Source of the DNA: Streptomyces sp. NBC_00620
GTDB taxonomy: Bacteria > Actinomycetota > Actinomycetes > Streptomycetales > Streptomycetaceae
Assembly (NCBI RefSeq): GCF_026341825.1
Contig: NZ_JAPENY010000002.1
Coordinates: 2,265,001 to 2,329,000, forward strand
Reading direction: 5' to 3'
Length of the DNA: 64,000 nt
The notes below the pieces were generated by a model. It saw only the letters and a program-made list of their open reading frames with translations, was not told the origin of the DNA and did not search any database. Position numbers and translations under genes: made by a program. Below, piece by piece: positions 1-7,330 of the stretch; the first letter of the stretch is position 1, and the number at the start of each line of letters is the position of its first letter.

Positions 1-497
1 CGGGCCGTGAAGTCGGCGTAACTCACCAGCCGCGATCCGACAGCCGCGCTCGCCGTTGCGTCCGTGCCCACCCCCGCCTCGGTGTCCTCGAACACGATGA
101 CCTCGGTGACCGTCGTGACGTCCTGGACGGCGGCCGCGACCGTGGAGAGGAAGGCCGAGTCAGTGACCAGTACCTTCGCGCCGGAGTGGTCGAGGATGTA
201 GGCGATCTCCTCGGCGGAGAGTCTGGTGTTGACGGCGACAAGCACGGCTCGGGCCAGCGGTACCGCGAAGTGCGCGACGAGCATCTCGGGCAGGTTCGGC
301 ATGAGGTAGGCGACTCGGTCGCCGTCCTGCACACCGCTCGCGCGAAGGGCTTGGGCTACGCGGGTCGCCTGGGTGGCGAGTTCGCCGTAGCTCAGGCTCC
401 TGTTCCCGTAGACGATTCCCGGCTTGTCGGGCCATACGCGGGCCGTCCTGTCCAAGAAGGACAGCGGCGTCAACGGAGTGTGGGAGACGGCGTTCAT
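1..497 (-). CDS. AMP-dependent acyl-CoA ligase (N-terminal part, runs off the window)
   Basis: Only the first 165 codons are present; the gene continues beyond base 1. The visible protein opens MNAVSHTPLTPLSFLDRTAR and contains the N-terminal lobe of the acyl/aryl-CoA synthetase (ANL) family: WPDKPGIVYGNRSLSYGEL, then a stretch of the kind DGDRVAYLMPNLPEML and VNTRLSAEEIAYIL. The P-loop-like SGTTG motif and the adenylation active site lie outside the window. The ATG at 497 is preceded by CCAGGAGGA about six bases upstream, which fixes the start. Such enzymes activate fatty or aromatic acids to CoA thioesters; the substrate cannot be told. It is divergent from a TetR gene at 725, and an inverted repeat at 560-575 in its promoter recurs before the operon that starts at 19,381. 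Confidence 0.88.
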   Translation of the reverse strand, partial: MNAVSHTPLTPLSFLDRTARVWPDKPGIVYGNRSLSYGELATQATRVAQALRASGVQDGDRVAYLMPNLPEMLVAHFAVPLARAVLVAVNTRLSAEEIAYILDHSGAKVLVTDSAFLSTVAAAVQDVTTVTEVIVFEDTEAGVGTDATASAAVGSRLVSYADFTA

Positions 498-559
498 GAA
501 CGTCCTCCTGGCAGCAGCGGCAAGAGACAGCGGTCATCACCGTATTCAGCACCCTAGGT

Positions 560-575
560 TCTGGTCAAGTGATCA
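560..575. promoter_or_regulatory. Candidate operator between acyl-CoA ligase and tetR
   Basis: TCTGGTCAAGTGATCA is an imperfect inverted repeat (TGGTCA / TGATCA) in the 227-bp divergent region 498-724. The same element, TCTGGTCA-TT-TGATCA, occurs on the opposite strand at 19,508-19,525, before the dioxygenase operon; the two copies differ only in the two central bases. A TCAAGT direct repeat (565-570, 573-578) overlaps it. Binding by the adjacent TetR protein is an inference. Confidence 0.55.
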
Positions 576-724
576 AGTCATAGGATCGACTCCTCGCCCG
601 GCTAGGGAACGCGGAGGTCGCCTGCCTGATCCGGACATGTGTCTGCTCGTCGCAGACGGTAGAGGTCTAGACTACGTAGCGACTCGTTCATATGACTCAG
701 ACAAAAGATCAGGGAGGTCCTCGG

Positions 725-1327
725 ATGGCTCGGGTTCCCATGGATCAGCGCCGACAGGACTACATCGAGGCAACGGTGCGGGTGATTGGGGAGCGTGGAG
801 TGCGCGGTGCGACGACTCGTCGTATCGCCGACGCGGCCCAAGCGCCTCTGGCTACTCTGCATTACGTTTTCCATACCAAGGAGCAGCTGTTTTTCGCCGT
901 TTTTGAACACGCTTCAGATCAATTGCTCGAACGGATCGGCGCGAGCAAGGAGAGCTCCGGCCTGGGGGAAACTGCGGCGTCTCTCCTGGTCACCACGATG
1001 GACTGGTACTTGGAGAACGACGGCTACGCGCGTGCGCAGTTCGACCTGTACATGTGGGCGTTGCGGCAGGAGGGCACGCATCCGGGGTTGGCCACCCGGG
1101 CCTACGACCTCTTCATCGACCGGTTCGCCGAGGTGCTGCGTAAGGCTCTGGGGGACGACGATGACGCGGAACTCGTGAAGCCGCTTGCTCGAATGGTGGC
1201 CTCGCATCTTGATGGTCTTTGTCTGCAATGGCATGGATACGGCGACCGTGCCCGGTTGGATGCCGATGTCGCCCTGGCGGGGGAGGCAATCGAACTGCTC
1301 GTGGAGTCGCGACGCAGGCGGAAGTAG
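725..1327 (+). CDS. TetR/AcrR-family transcriptional regulator
   Basis: The 200-residue protein has the N-terminal TetR helix-turn-helix: IEATVRVIGERGVRGATTRRIADAA followed by PLATLHYVFHTKEQLF, the usual recognition-helix and turn pattern. The C-terminal ligand domain has the helical character typical of the family (for example TTMDWYLENDGYARAQFDLY). The ATG at 725 is chosen because GGGAGGT sits about seven bases upstream; an in-frame ATG at 692 has no such site. It diverges from the acyl-CoA ligase at 497, the classical arrangement for a local repressor. It is the best candidate to bind the TCTGGTCA-NN-TGATCA repeats, and so might also control the long operon beginning at 19,381. The ligand is unknown; a CoA thioester or free acid would fit the target genes. 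Confidence 0.9.
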   Translation: MARVPMDQRRQDYIEATVRVIGERGVRGATTRRIADAAQAPLATLHYVFHTKEQLFFAVFEHASDQLLERIGASKESSGLGETAASLLVTTMDWYLENDGYARAQFDLYMWALRQEGTHPGLATRAYDLFIDRFAEVLRKALGDDDDAELVKPLARMVASHLDGLCLQWHGYGDRARLDADVALAGEAIELLVESRRRRK

Positions 1328-1342
1328 TCACATTGAGCTGGC

Positions 1343-1381
1343 GGGGTACTGAATTCCCCATCCTGGGGTACTCGGTGCCAT
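1343..1381. repeat. GGGGTACT-type repeat 3' of the second tetR gene
   Basis: TGGGGTACTCGGTGCCAT at 1364-1381 is repeated with one mismatch at 2180-2197 on the other side of the tetR gene, same orientation, 816 bp apart. A related GGGGTACTGAATTCCCC lies at 1343-1359. The stop codon of the tetR gene (1381-1383) touches the repeat. Confidence 0.6.
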
Positions 1382-2124
1382 CATGCCTCGTCGAGCGCAG
1401 CCTCGATACCCTGGATGACCCGCCACATCGGCGCCTTGCGCCTGGAGATGAGCACGATCACGTCTTCCTTGTCGTCCCGGCCGTCGATTCCGCGTCCGGC
1501 CGGGTCCTCGCTCCAGGTGTCGCGCACATAGTCGAGCGCGTGGTCGACGTCCTTGATGGCGTCGCCCCGGCCGCCTGAGCGGAGCCATGAGCGCAGAGCG
1601 TGGTTGTGGGCGGCGACCACGGACGCCGCGATGACGTCGGAGCGCAGCGTTCCGTCCGGCCGGGCGGCGTATCGGGCACGGAGATACTCGGCGAGAGTGC
1701 GCTCGTACCGCCACACCACGGACAGTTCGTGGGCGCGGAGGCCGGGCACCTTCTTCGTCAGACGGTAACGCTGCACGGAGAAGGCGGGGTTCTCGGCATA
1801 CATGCGCAGTACGAGTCGGGCGGCGTCGCAGACGTGCGCCACGGGGTCGCCGTCAGGGCTCTGCTGCTGGAGGAACTCGGTCATGTCCGTCAGGCAACGC
1901 TCGTGGTCGGGGAAGACCACGTCCTCCTTGGAGGGGAAGTAGCGGAAGAAGGACCTGCGGCCCACCCCCGCGAGCGCGACGATGTCGTCGATCGTGGTCT
2001 GCTCGAATCCGCGCTCCAGGAACAGCTGGAAGGCCGCTGCGATGAGGGACTCCCGCATTGCGGGCTTCGCAACCCCGCCGGTGTCACTGTGCGTGCCCCG
2101 CTCCTCGCTCATGATGTGGAACAT
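1381..2124 (-). CDS. TetR-family transcriptional regulator
   Basis: A protein of 247 residues (243 if the ATG at 2112 is used; neither start has a convincing ribosome binding site). The N-terminal domain is a clear TetR HTH: SLIAAAFQLFLERGFEQTTIDDIVALAGVGRRSFFRYFPSKEDVV. The remainder is the helical effector-binding domain, with a lysine- and arginine-rich C-terminal tail (VLISRRKAPMWRVIQ). It is divergent from the acyl-CoA dehydrogenase gene at 2227, and a long inverted repeat occupies the shared promoter (2159-2196). This argues for control of the acyl-CoA dehydrogenase and hydroxyacyl-CoA dehydrogenase pair and for autoregulation, in the manner of FadR-like TetR proteins that sense acyl-CoA; the ligand is inferred only. 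Confidence 0.9.
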   Translation of the reverse strand: MFHIMSEERGTHSDTGGVAKPAMRESLIAAAFQLFLERGFEQTTIDDIVALAGVGRRSFFRYFPSKEDVVFPDHERCLTDMTEFLQQQSPDGDPVAHVCDAARLVLRMYAENPAFSVQRYRLTKKVPGLRAHELSVVWRYERTLAEYLRARYAARPDGTLRSDVIAASVVAAHNHALRSWLRSGGRGDAIKDVDHALDYVRDTWSEDPAGRGIDGRDDKEDVIVLISRRKAPMWRVIQGIEAALDEA

Positions 2125-2158
2125 AACACCCGGCTCTCAGGCGTCACGACATTGTCTG

Positions 2159-2196
2159 TGGCACTGAGTACCCTTATCGTGGGGTACTCAGTGCCA
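2159..2196. promoter_or_regulatory. 15-bp-arm inverted repeat: probable TetR operator
   Basis: TGGCACTGAGTACCC (2159-2173) and its exact complement GGGTACTCAGTGCCA (2182-2196) are separated by eight bases. The palindrome lies 35 bp before the tetR start at 2124 and 30 bp before the acyl-CoA dehydrogenase start at 2227, the expected place for an operator in a bidirectional promoter. Confidence 0.75.
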
Positions 2197-2226
2197 TTCC
2201 CGTCGATCGTCGTGAAGGGTGTGCCC

Positions 2227-3378
2227 ATGGGCCACGATTTCGACCTGTACCGCCCGTCCGAGGAGCACGACATGCTCCGTGACGCGATCCGTTCGCTGGC
2301 CGAGGCGAAGATCGCGCCGTTCGCGGCCGCGGTGGACGAGGAAGCCCGTTTCCCGCAGGAGGCCCTGGACGCCCTGGTCGCCTCCGACCTGCACGCCGTG
2401 CACGTACCCGAGTCGTACGGCGGCGCCGGCGCGGACGCCCTTGCCACGGTGATCGTGATCGAGGAGGTGGCCCGCGTGTGCGCGTCCTCCTCGCTGATCC
2501 CGGCGGTGAACAAGCTGGGCTCGCTCCCCGTGATCCTCTCGGGCTCCGAGGACCTCAAGAAGAAGTACCTGGGCCCGCTCGCCAAGGGTGACGCGATGTT
2601 CTCGTACGCCCTCTCCGAGCCGGACGCCGGCTCCGACGCGGCGGGCATGAAGACGAAGGCGGTCCGCGACGGCGACTTCTACGTCCTCAACGGCGTGAAG
2701 CGCTGGATCACCAACGCGGGCGAGTCCGAGTACTACACGGTCATGGCGGTCACCGACCCGACGAAGCGCAGCAAGGGCATCAGCGCCTTCGTGGTCGAGA
2801 AGTCCGACGAGGGCGTCTCCTTCGGCGCCCCGGAGAAGAAGCTCGGCATCAAGGGCTCCCCGACCCGCGAGGTCTACCTCGACAACGTCCGCATCCCCGC
2901 CGACCGCATGATCGGCGAAGAGGGCACCGGCTTCGCCACCGCCATGAAGACCCTGGACCACACCCGCATCACGATCGCGGCCCAGGCCCTCGGCATCGCC
3001 CAGGGCGCGCTGGACTACGCCAAGGGCTACGTCCAGGAGCGCAAGCAGTTCGGCAAGGCGATCGCCGAGTTCCAGGGCATCCAGTTCATGCTCGCCGACA
3101 TGGCCATGAAGATCGAGGCCGCCCGCCAGCTGACGTACGCGGCAGCGGCGAAGTCCCAGCGCGGCGACAAGGACCTCACCTTCCAGGGCGCGGCGGCCAA
3201 GTGCTTCGCCTCGGACGTGGCGATGGAGGTCACGACGGACGCCGTCCAGCTCCTGGGCGGCTACGGCTACACCCGCGACTACCCGGTCGAGCGCATGATG
3301 CGCGACGCCAAGATCACCCAGATCTACGAGGGCACGAACCAGGTCCAGCGCATCGTGATGGCCCGCAACCTGCCGTAA
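2227..3378 (+). CDS. Acyl-CoA dehydrogenase
   Basis: The 383-residue flavoprotein matches short/medium-chain acyl-CoA dehydrogenases in length and layout: N-terminal helical domain (LYRPSEEHDMLRDAIRSLAE), central beta domain with the FAD/substrate signature ALSEPDAGSDAAG and WITNAG, and a C-terminal helical domain ending with QLLGGYGYTRDYPVERMMRD. The catalytic base glutamate lies in QIYEGTNQVQRIV. It should oxidise an acyl-CoA to the 2-enoyl-CoA, passing electrons to ETF. The open frame extends far upstream, but the ATG at 2227 gives the family-typical N-terminus (MGHDFDLY) and has GAAGGG upstream. The next gene, 27 bp on, is a 3-hydroxyacyl-CoA dehydrogenase, so both belong to a beta-oxidation-type operon. 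Confidence 0.93.
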   Translation: MGHDFDLYRPSEEHDMLRDAIRSLAEAKIAPFAAAVDEEARFPQEALDALVASDLHAVHVPESYGGAGADALATVIVIEEVARVCASSSLIPAVNKLGSLPVILSGSEDLKKKYLGPLAKGDAMFSYALSEPDAGSDAAGMKTKAVRDGDFYVLNGVKRWITNAGESEYYTVMAVTDPTKRSKGISAFVVEKSDEGVSFGAPEKKLGIKGSPTREVYLDNVRIPADRMIGEEGTGFATAMKTLDHTRITIAAQALGIAQGALDYAKGYVQERKQFGKAIAEFQGIQFMLADMAMKIEAARQLTYAAAAKSQRGDKDLTFQGAAAKCFASDVAMEVTTDAVQLLGGYGYTRDYPVERMMRDAKITQIYEGTNQVQRIVMARNLP

Positions 3379-3405
3379 GACACACAAGACACAAAGGACT
3401 CCACC

Positions 3406-4269
3406 ATGGAAACCATCTCCCGTCTCGGTGTCGTCGGTTGCGGCCTGATGGGCTCCGGCATCGCCGAGGTCGCCGCGCGCGGCGGCGTCGACGTCCTCGT
3501 CGCCGAGGCCACCCCCGAGGCCGCCGATGGCGGCCGGCGCCGCATCACCGACTCCCTCGACCGCGGCGTCCAGCGCGGCAAGCTCAGCGAGGAGATACGC
3601 GACCTCGCCCTCGCCCGGCTCTCGTTCACCCACGACCTCGGGGACATGGCGGACCGTCAGTTCGTCATCGAGGCGGTTGCCGAGAACCGGGACATCAAGA
3701 CCAACGTCATCCGGACCCTGGACAAGGTCGTCGCCGATCCGCACGCGGTCCTGGCCACCAACACCTCCTCGCTGCCCATCGTCGATCTCTCGGTCGCCAC
3801 CGAGCGCCCCGGGCAGGTCATCGGGATGCACTTCTTCAATCCCGTACCGGTGCAGCAGCTGGTCGAGCTGATCCCCGCCCTCACCACGAGTCAGGACACT
3901 CTGGACCGTACGCGTCGATTCGCGACCGAGCAGCTCGGCAAGGTGACCATCCAGGCCCCCGACCGCTCGGGCTTCGTGGTCAACGCCCTGCTGGTGCCGT
4001 ATCTGCTGGCCGCGGTGCGGATGGTCGCGGCCGGTTCGGCGAGCGCCGAGGACATCGACCGTGGGATGGAACTCGGCTGCGCCCACCCCATGGGGCCACT
4101 GCGGCTGCTCGACCTTGTCGGCCTCGACACTGTCGAGTCCATCGCCGACACGCTGTATGACGAGTACAAGGAGCCGCTGTACGCACCTCCCGCGCTGTTG
4201 CGCCGGATGGTCGCCGCGGGTCACCTCGGGCGCAAGAGCGGTCGTGGTTTCTACAGGTACGCCGGCTGA
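3406..4269 (+). CDS. 3-hydroxybutyryl-CoA dehydrogenase-like (3-hydroxyacyl-CoA dehydrogenase)
   Basis: The 287-residue protein has the Rossmann NAD motif VVGCGLMGSGIAEVAARGG at the start, the LATNTSSLPI and GMHFFNPVP motifs (the catalytic histidine-containing segment of the HAD family), and the C-terminal helical domain with GFVVNALLVPYL and the terminal LGRKSGRGFYRY. This is the size of the stand-alone Hbd/PaaH/FadB2 type, which oxidises 3-hydroxyacyl-CoA to 3-ketoacyl-CoA with NAD(P). An AAAGGA sequence precedes the ATG. It follows the acyl-CoA dehydrogenase; no enoyl-CoA hydratase or thiolase is nearby, so the pair must use enzymes encoded elsewhere. Its last 19 bp overlap the end of the convergent phosphatase gene. 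Confidence 0.92.
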   Translation: METISRLGVVGCGLMGSGIAEVAARGGVDVLVAEATPEAADGGRRRITDSLDRGVQRGKLSEEIRDLALARLSFTHDLGDMADRQFVIEAVAENRDIKTNVIRTLDKVVADPHAVLATNTSSLPIVDLSVATERPGQVIGMHFFNPVPVQQLVELIPALTTSQDTLDRTRRFATEQLGKVTIQAPDRSGFVVNALLVPYLLAAVRMVAAGSASAEDIDRGMELGCAHPMGPLRLLDLVGLDTVESIADTLYDEYKEPLYAPPALLRRMVAAGHLGRKSGRGFYRYAG

Positions 4270-7223
4270 TCCAGCGGCGGTTCCGGCAGGAGCTGTTCGG
4301 TCCAGATGCACTTGCCGGTGGCGGTGTAGCGGGCGCCCCAGCGATGGGAAAGTGCCGCGACGAGTTGGAGTCCGCGACCGCCCTCGTCGGTGTCCGAGGC
4401 GCGGCGGATGCGCGGCGTCGTAGGGCTGCCGTCGGAGACCTCGCAGACGAGGGACTGGCCACGCAGCAGGCGGAGTCGGCAAGGCCCCTTCGCATGCCGG
4501 ATGACATTCCCGACCAGCTCGCTGGCGAGGAGCTCCGTGGTCATGGCGAGGTCGTCGAGGTGCCACTGATCCAGCTGCTCGCGCACGTGGCGACGTGCCT
4601 CGCCTGCCGCTGTGGGGTGTTCGGGCAGGGGCCAGGAGACGATGTCCTCGGCGGGGAGGCCGTGGATGCGGGCGACGAGCAGCGCGGCGTCGTCGAGCGA
4701 CTGCTCCTGGGCGGGCAGCAGAGCGGAGACGACGGCGTCGCACACGCGGCTGACGTCCTCGGCGGCATTCCCCCGGCGGTCGGGGCCGGTCCGCCGCTTT
4801 TCGGTGGTCGACCCGGACGAGGGTTGCTGGGCGAGATCGGCCACGGCGGCGGTGAGGGTCCGCGCCAAGTGGGCCATGCCGTCGTCGATGTTCCGGTCGG
4901 CGGACTCGATCAGGCCGTCGGTGTACAGCACGAGCAGACTGCCTTCGGGCAGTTCGAACTCCACGGTCTCGAACGGCGGGCCGGCGGCGCCCAGAGGTGG
5001 GTCGGGGGTGAACCGGGGGAAGCGTACGGAGCCGTCCGGATCGACGACGGCGGGCGGTGGATGGCCTGCGCCGGCGAAGGTGCAGACCTGGGTGCTGGGG
5101 TCGTAGACCGCGTACAGGCAGGTGGCGTAGAAGTCGTCGCCGAGGTCGCTGACGAGGTCGTTGAGGTGTGCGAGGAGTTCGTCGGGGGGCAGTTCGAGGT
5201 CGGCGAGGGTGTGGACCGCGGTGCGCAGCCGTCCCATGGTGACGGCTTCGGCGAGGCCATGGCCCATGACGTCGCCGATGACCAGGGCGACACGGGCTCC
5301 GGAAAGCGGGATCACGTCGTACCAGTCGCCGCCGACTTCCATGCCTTCGCCGGCCGGCAGGTATCGGGCGGCGGCGGTGACCGTGGGGAGCACGGGCAGC
5401 GCGCGGGGGAGCATGCCGCGCTGCAGTTCCTGGGCGCGAGTGTGCTCGGCATCGTAGAGGCGGGCTCGTTCGAAGGACTGGGCGATCAGCCCGCTCAGCG
5501 CGGTGAACAAGATCCGCTCCTCGTCGGTGAAGCGGTGCGGACGGGCGAAGGAGATGAGGCAGCAGCCGACGGGACGCCCCGAGGCGACCAGCGGCAGGAA
5601 CGCCCAGGCCTGCTTCCGCCCGGCGGTGAGGTAGTCGGCGAGCTCCGGATACAGCTGGGTGAACTCCTCCAGGGAGGCAATGAACTTGGGGGTAAGACTG
5701 CGGAGCACTTCGGCGACCGGCGACACCTCCGCCACCCGGTGTCTGGCGAGACGGTCGATGTACTCCTGCGGGTACCCGACTGCACCCACCGCGCGCAGCC
5801 GCTCGCCTTCGACGGCCTGGATGATCAGACCCGTGGCGCCGAACGGAGGCAGCACATGATCCGCGATCGCCTGGACCAGGTCCTGCACGGTGAGCGCCTG
5901 AGCGAGCGCTCTGGTCAGTTCCTCCATGCGCGCCGCACGTTCGACCGCGGCGCGTTCGGCGCGGGCGTGCTCGGCCTCGTGCGCCCGCTGCTCGGTCACG
6001 TCGGTGAAGTAGACCGTCAGGCCGCCGGGGACCGGAACGAGTCTCATGTGATACCAGGCATGTGTGGCGGGCGACTGGATGTCGAAGCCGACGGGTGTGC
6101 CGTCGGCGACGGCCTGCCGGGACCGCTTTTCCAGGCCGAGAGCGCTGGCGGCGGGGACGGCTTCCCACAGCACGCGGCCCAGCAGATTCCCGGCGGCGCT
6201 GAAGAATCGCTCAGCCTGGACGTTGACATAGGTGATGTGCCAGTCGGCGTCGACAGCGAAGAACCCGTCGCTCATGTTCCGCAGCGCTCGGCCGACCGAG
6301 TCCCGGGCCATGCGGGTCTGCGTGGTGTCCCAGGCGGTCCCGATCATGCGGACCGGCTCTCCGTCCTCGCCGAAGATGAGCTGTCCGCGGTCTTCGATCC
6401 AGCTGATGCTGCCGTCCGGTCGGCACAACCGGTACTCGAAGCTCAAGACACCCCGGTCCGCGATGATCTTGTCGACCTCGGCGGCCAGTACGGGCACGTC
6501 GTCGGGATGGACGTGCGCGGTCCAGCTCTCGATCCGCCCGTCGAAGGTGTCCGGGTCCAGTCCGCTCATGGCCAGCGCCGCCTCGTCCATGAGCAGGTCG
6601 CCGGTGCGAAGGTCCCAGTCCCAGACTCCGACCTCGACTGCCCGCATGGCGTGCTGGAGACGGGTACCGGACGGCTCCTGCCACCAGGCGGGGCTCACCG
6701 GACTCGGGGCCGGCGGAGACTGCCGCAGACGCTCGGCGGCCCGATCGGCGAGCACCTGGAGAAACAGCCGTTTGTCCGTGTCCGGCTCGCCGAGCGTGGC
6801 CATGAGGACGGACAGCGCACCGATCGGCCCCTCCGGGCCGGGCAGGGGGACGGCTGCCAGGCCGGTGCCTTCGGAAAGCGTCCTGGACCGGAGCCCCGGC
6901 TCGGCCCGGAGCCATACGAAGGAGCAGGTCCGGACAGCCAGGACGGGGGCCGTCGTCTCGTCCGGGGCGAGATCCTCCCATGCGTCGGCGAACGCACGAG
7001 GGAGCCCGACGGCCGCCACCAGGCGCAACCCGTGGTCCGCCGCTTCGGACAGGTGCACCATGCCGCCGAGGCCGCCGAGCTCGGCCACGGCCTGATGCAA
7101 GGTGAGTCGCAGCATCTCGGTGTTACCCAGGCCGTCGGTTGTCTTCAGCAGGCGCAGCCGTGCTTCCCGGACCCGTTCCGCCGAGGTGTCCGGACCTGTG
7201 GCGCGAGGTTCACTCTCGCTCAC
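4251..7223 (-). CDS. Multi-sensor SpoIIE-type serine phosphatase with GAF, PAS and HATPase domains
   Basis: A cytoplasmic protein of 990 residues without membrane segments. Domains in order: GAF (about 25-165), PAS (about 190-305, with the HPDDVPVLAAEVDKI and RPDGSISWIEDRG signatures), a second PAS (about 312-420), a second GAF (about 450-605), PP2C/SpoIIE phosphatase (about 615-815, with EVGGDWYDVIPL, VIGDVMGHG, TFAGAGHPPPAV and LVLYTDGLIE carrying the metal-binding aspartates), and a C-terminal HATPase_c domain (about 865-985, with LLASELVGNVIRHA and DEGGRGLQLVAAL) of the anti-sigma kinase type. This combination is common in streptomycetes, where it is thought to act on anti-anti-sigma partner switches. 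The GTG start at 7223 has AGGTG upstream. No sigma-factor partner genes are adjacent. Confidence 0.93.
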   Translation of the reverse strand: MSESEPRATGPDTSAERVREARLRLLKTTDGLGNTEMLRLTLHQAVAELGGLGGMVHLSEAADHGLRLVAAVGLPRAFADAWEDLAPDETTAPVLAVRTCSFVWLRAEPGLRSRTLSEGTGLAAVPLPGPEGPIGALSVLMATLGEPDTDKRLFLQVLADRAAERLRQSPPAPSPVSPAWWQEPSGTRLQHAMRAVEVGVWDWDLRTGDLLMDEAALAMSGLDPDTFDGRIESWTAHVHPDDVPVLAAEVDKIIADRGVLSFEYRLCRPDGSISWIEDRGQLIFGEDGEPVRMIGTAWDTTQTRMARDSVGRALRNMSDGFFAVDADWHITYVNVQAERFFSAAGNLLGRVLWEAVPAASALGLEKRSRQAVADGTPVGFDIQSPATHAWYHMRLVPVPGGLTVYFTDVTEQRAHEAEHARAERAAVERAARMEELTRALAQALTVQDLVQAIADHVLPPFGATGLIIQAVEGERLRAVGAVGYPQEYIDRLARHRVAEVSPVAEVLRSLTPKFIASLEEFTQLYPELADYLTAGRKQAWAFLPLVASGRPVGCCLISFARPHRFTDEERILFTALSGLIAQSFERARLYDAEHTRAQELQRGMLPRALPVLPTVTAAARYLPAGEGMEVGGDWYDVIPLSGARVALVIGDVMGHGLAEAVTMGRLRTAVHTLADLELPPDELLAHLNDLVSDLGDDFYATCLYAVYDPSTQVCTFAGAGHPPPAVVDPDGSVRFPRFTPDPPLGAAGPPFETVEFELPEGSLLVLYTDGLIESADRNIDDGMAHLARTLTAAVADLAQQPSSGSTTEKRRTGPDRRGNAAEDVSRVCDAVVSALLPAQEQSLDDAALLVARIHGLPAEDIVSWPLPEHPTAAGEARRHVREQLDQWHLDDLAMTTELLASELVGNVIRHAKGPCRLRLLRGQSLVCEVSDGSPTTPRIRRASDTDEGGRGLQLVAALSHRWGARYTATGKCIWTEQLLPEPPLDQPAYL

Positions 7224-7330
7224 TCCATCACCTGCCGCCTTGGAGCCACTGCAGGAAACAGCCTCAGGTGTGCATCAAAAAGCCGCTCTGAAATCACCAA
7301 TTCTACCCGGAAAGGCCAGTAATTTCGGGC

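Noticed and set aside
1600..2226. N-terminal extension of the acyl-CoA dehydrogenase
   Set aside because: The in-frame extension is antisense to a tetR gene and crosses the operator palindrome; the family start is at 2227.
2188..6168. A 1326-codon open frame on the minus strand
   Set aside because: It runs antisense to the acyl-CoA and hydroxyacyl-CoA dehydrogenase genes and out of frame with the phosphatase gene. Its composition (Arg/Pro/Gly/Ala) is that of a high-GC shadow frame and it shows no domain.
4344..7322. A 992-codon plus-strand open frame
   Set aside because: It is exactly antisense to the well-supported GAF/PAS/SpoIIE protein and has no recognisable motif.
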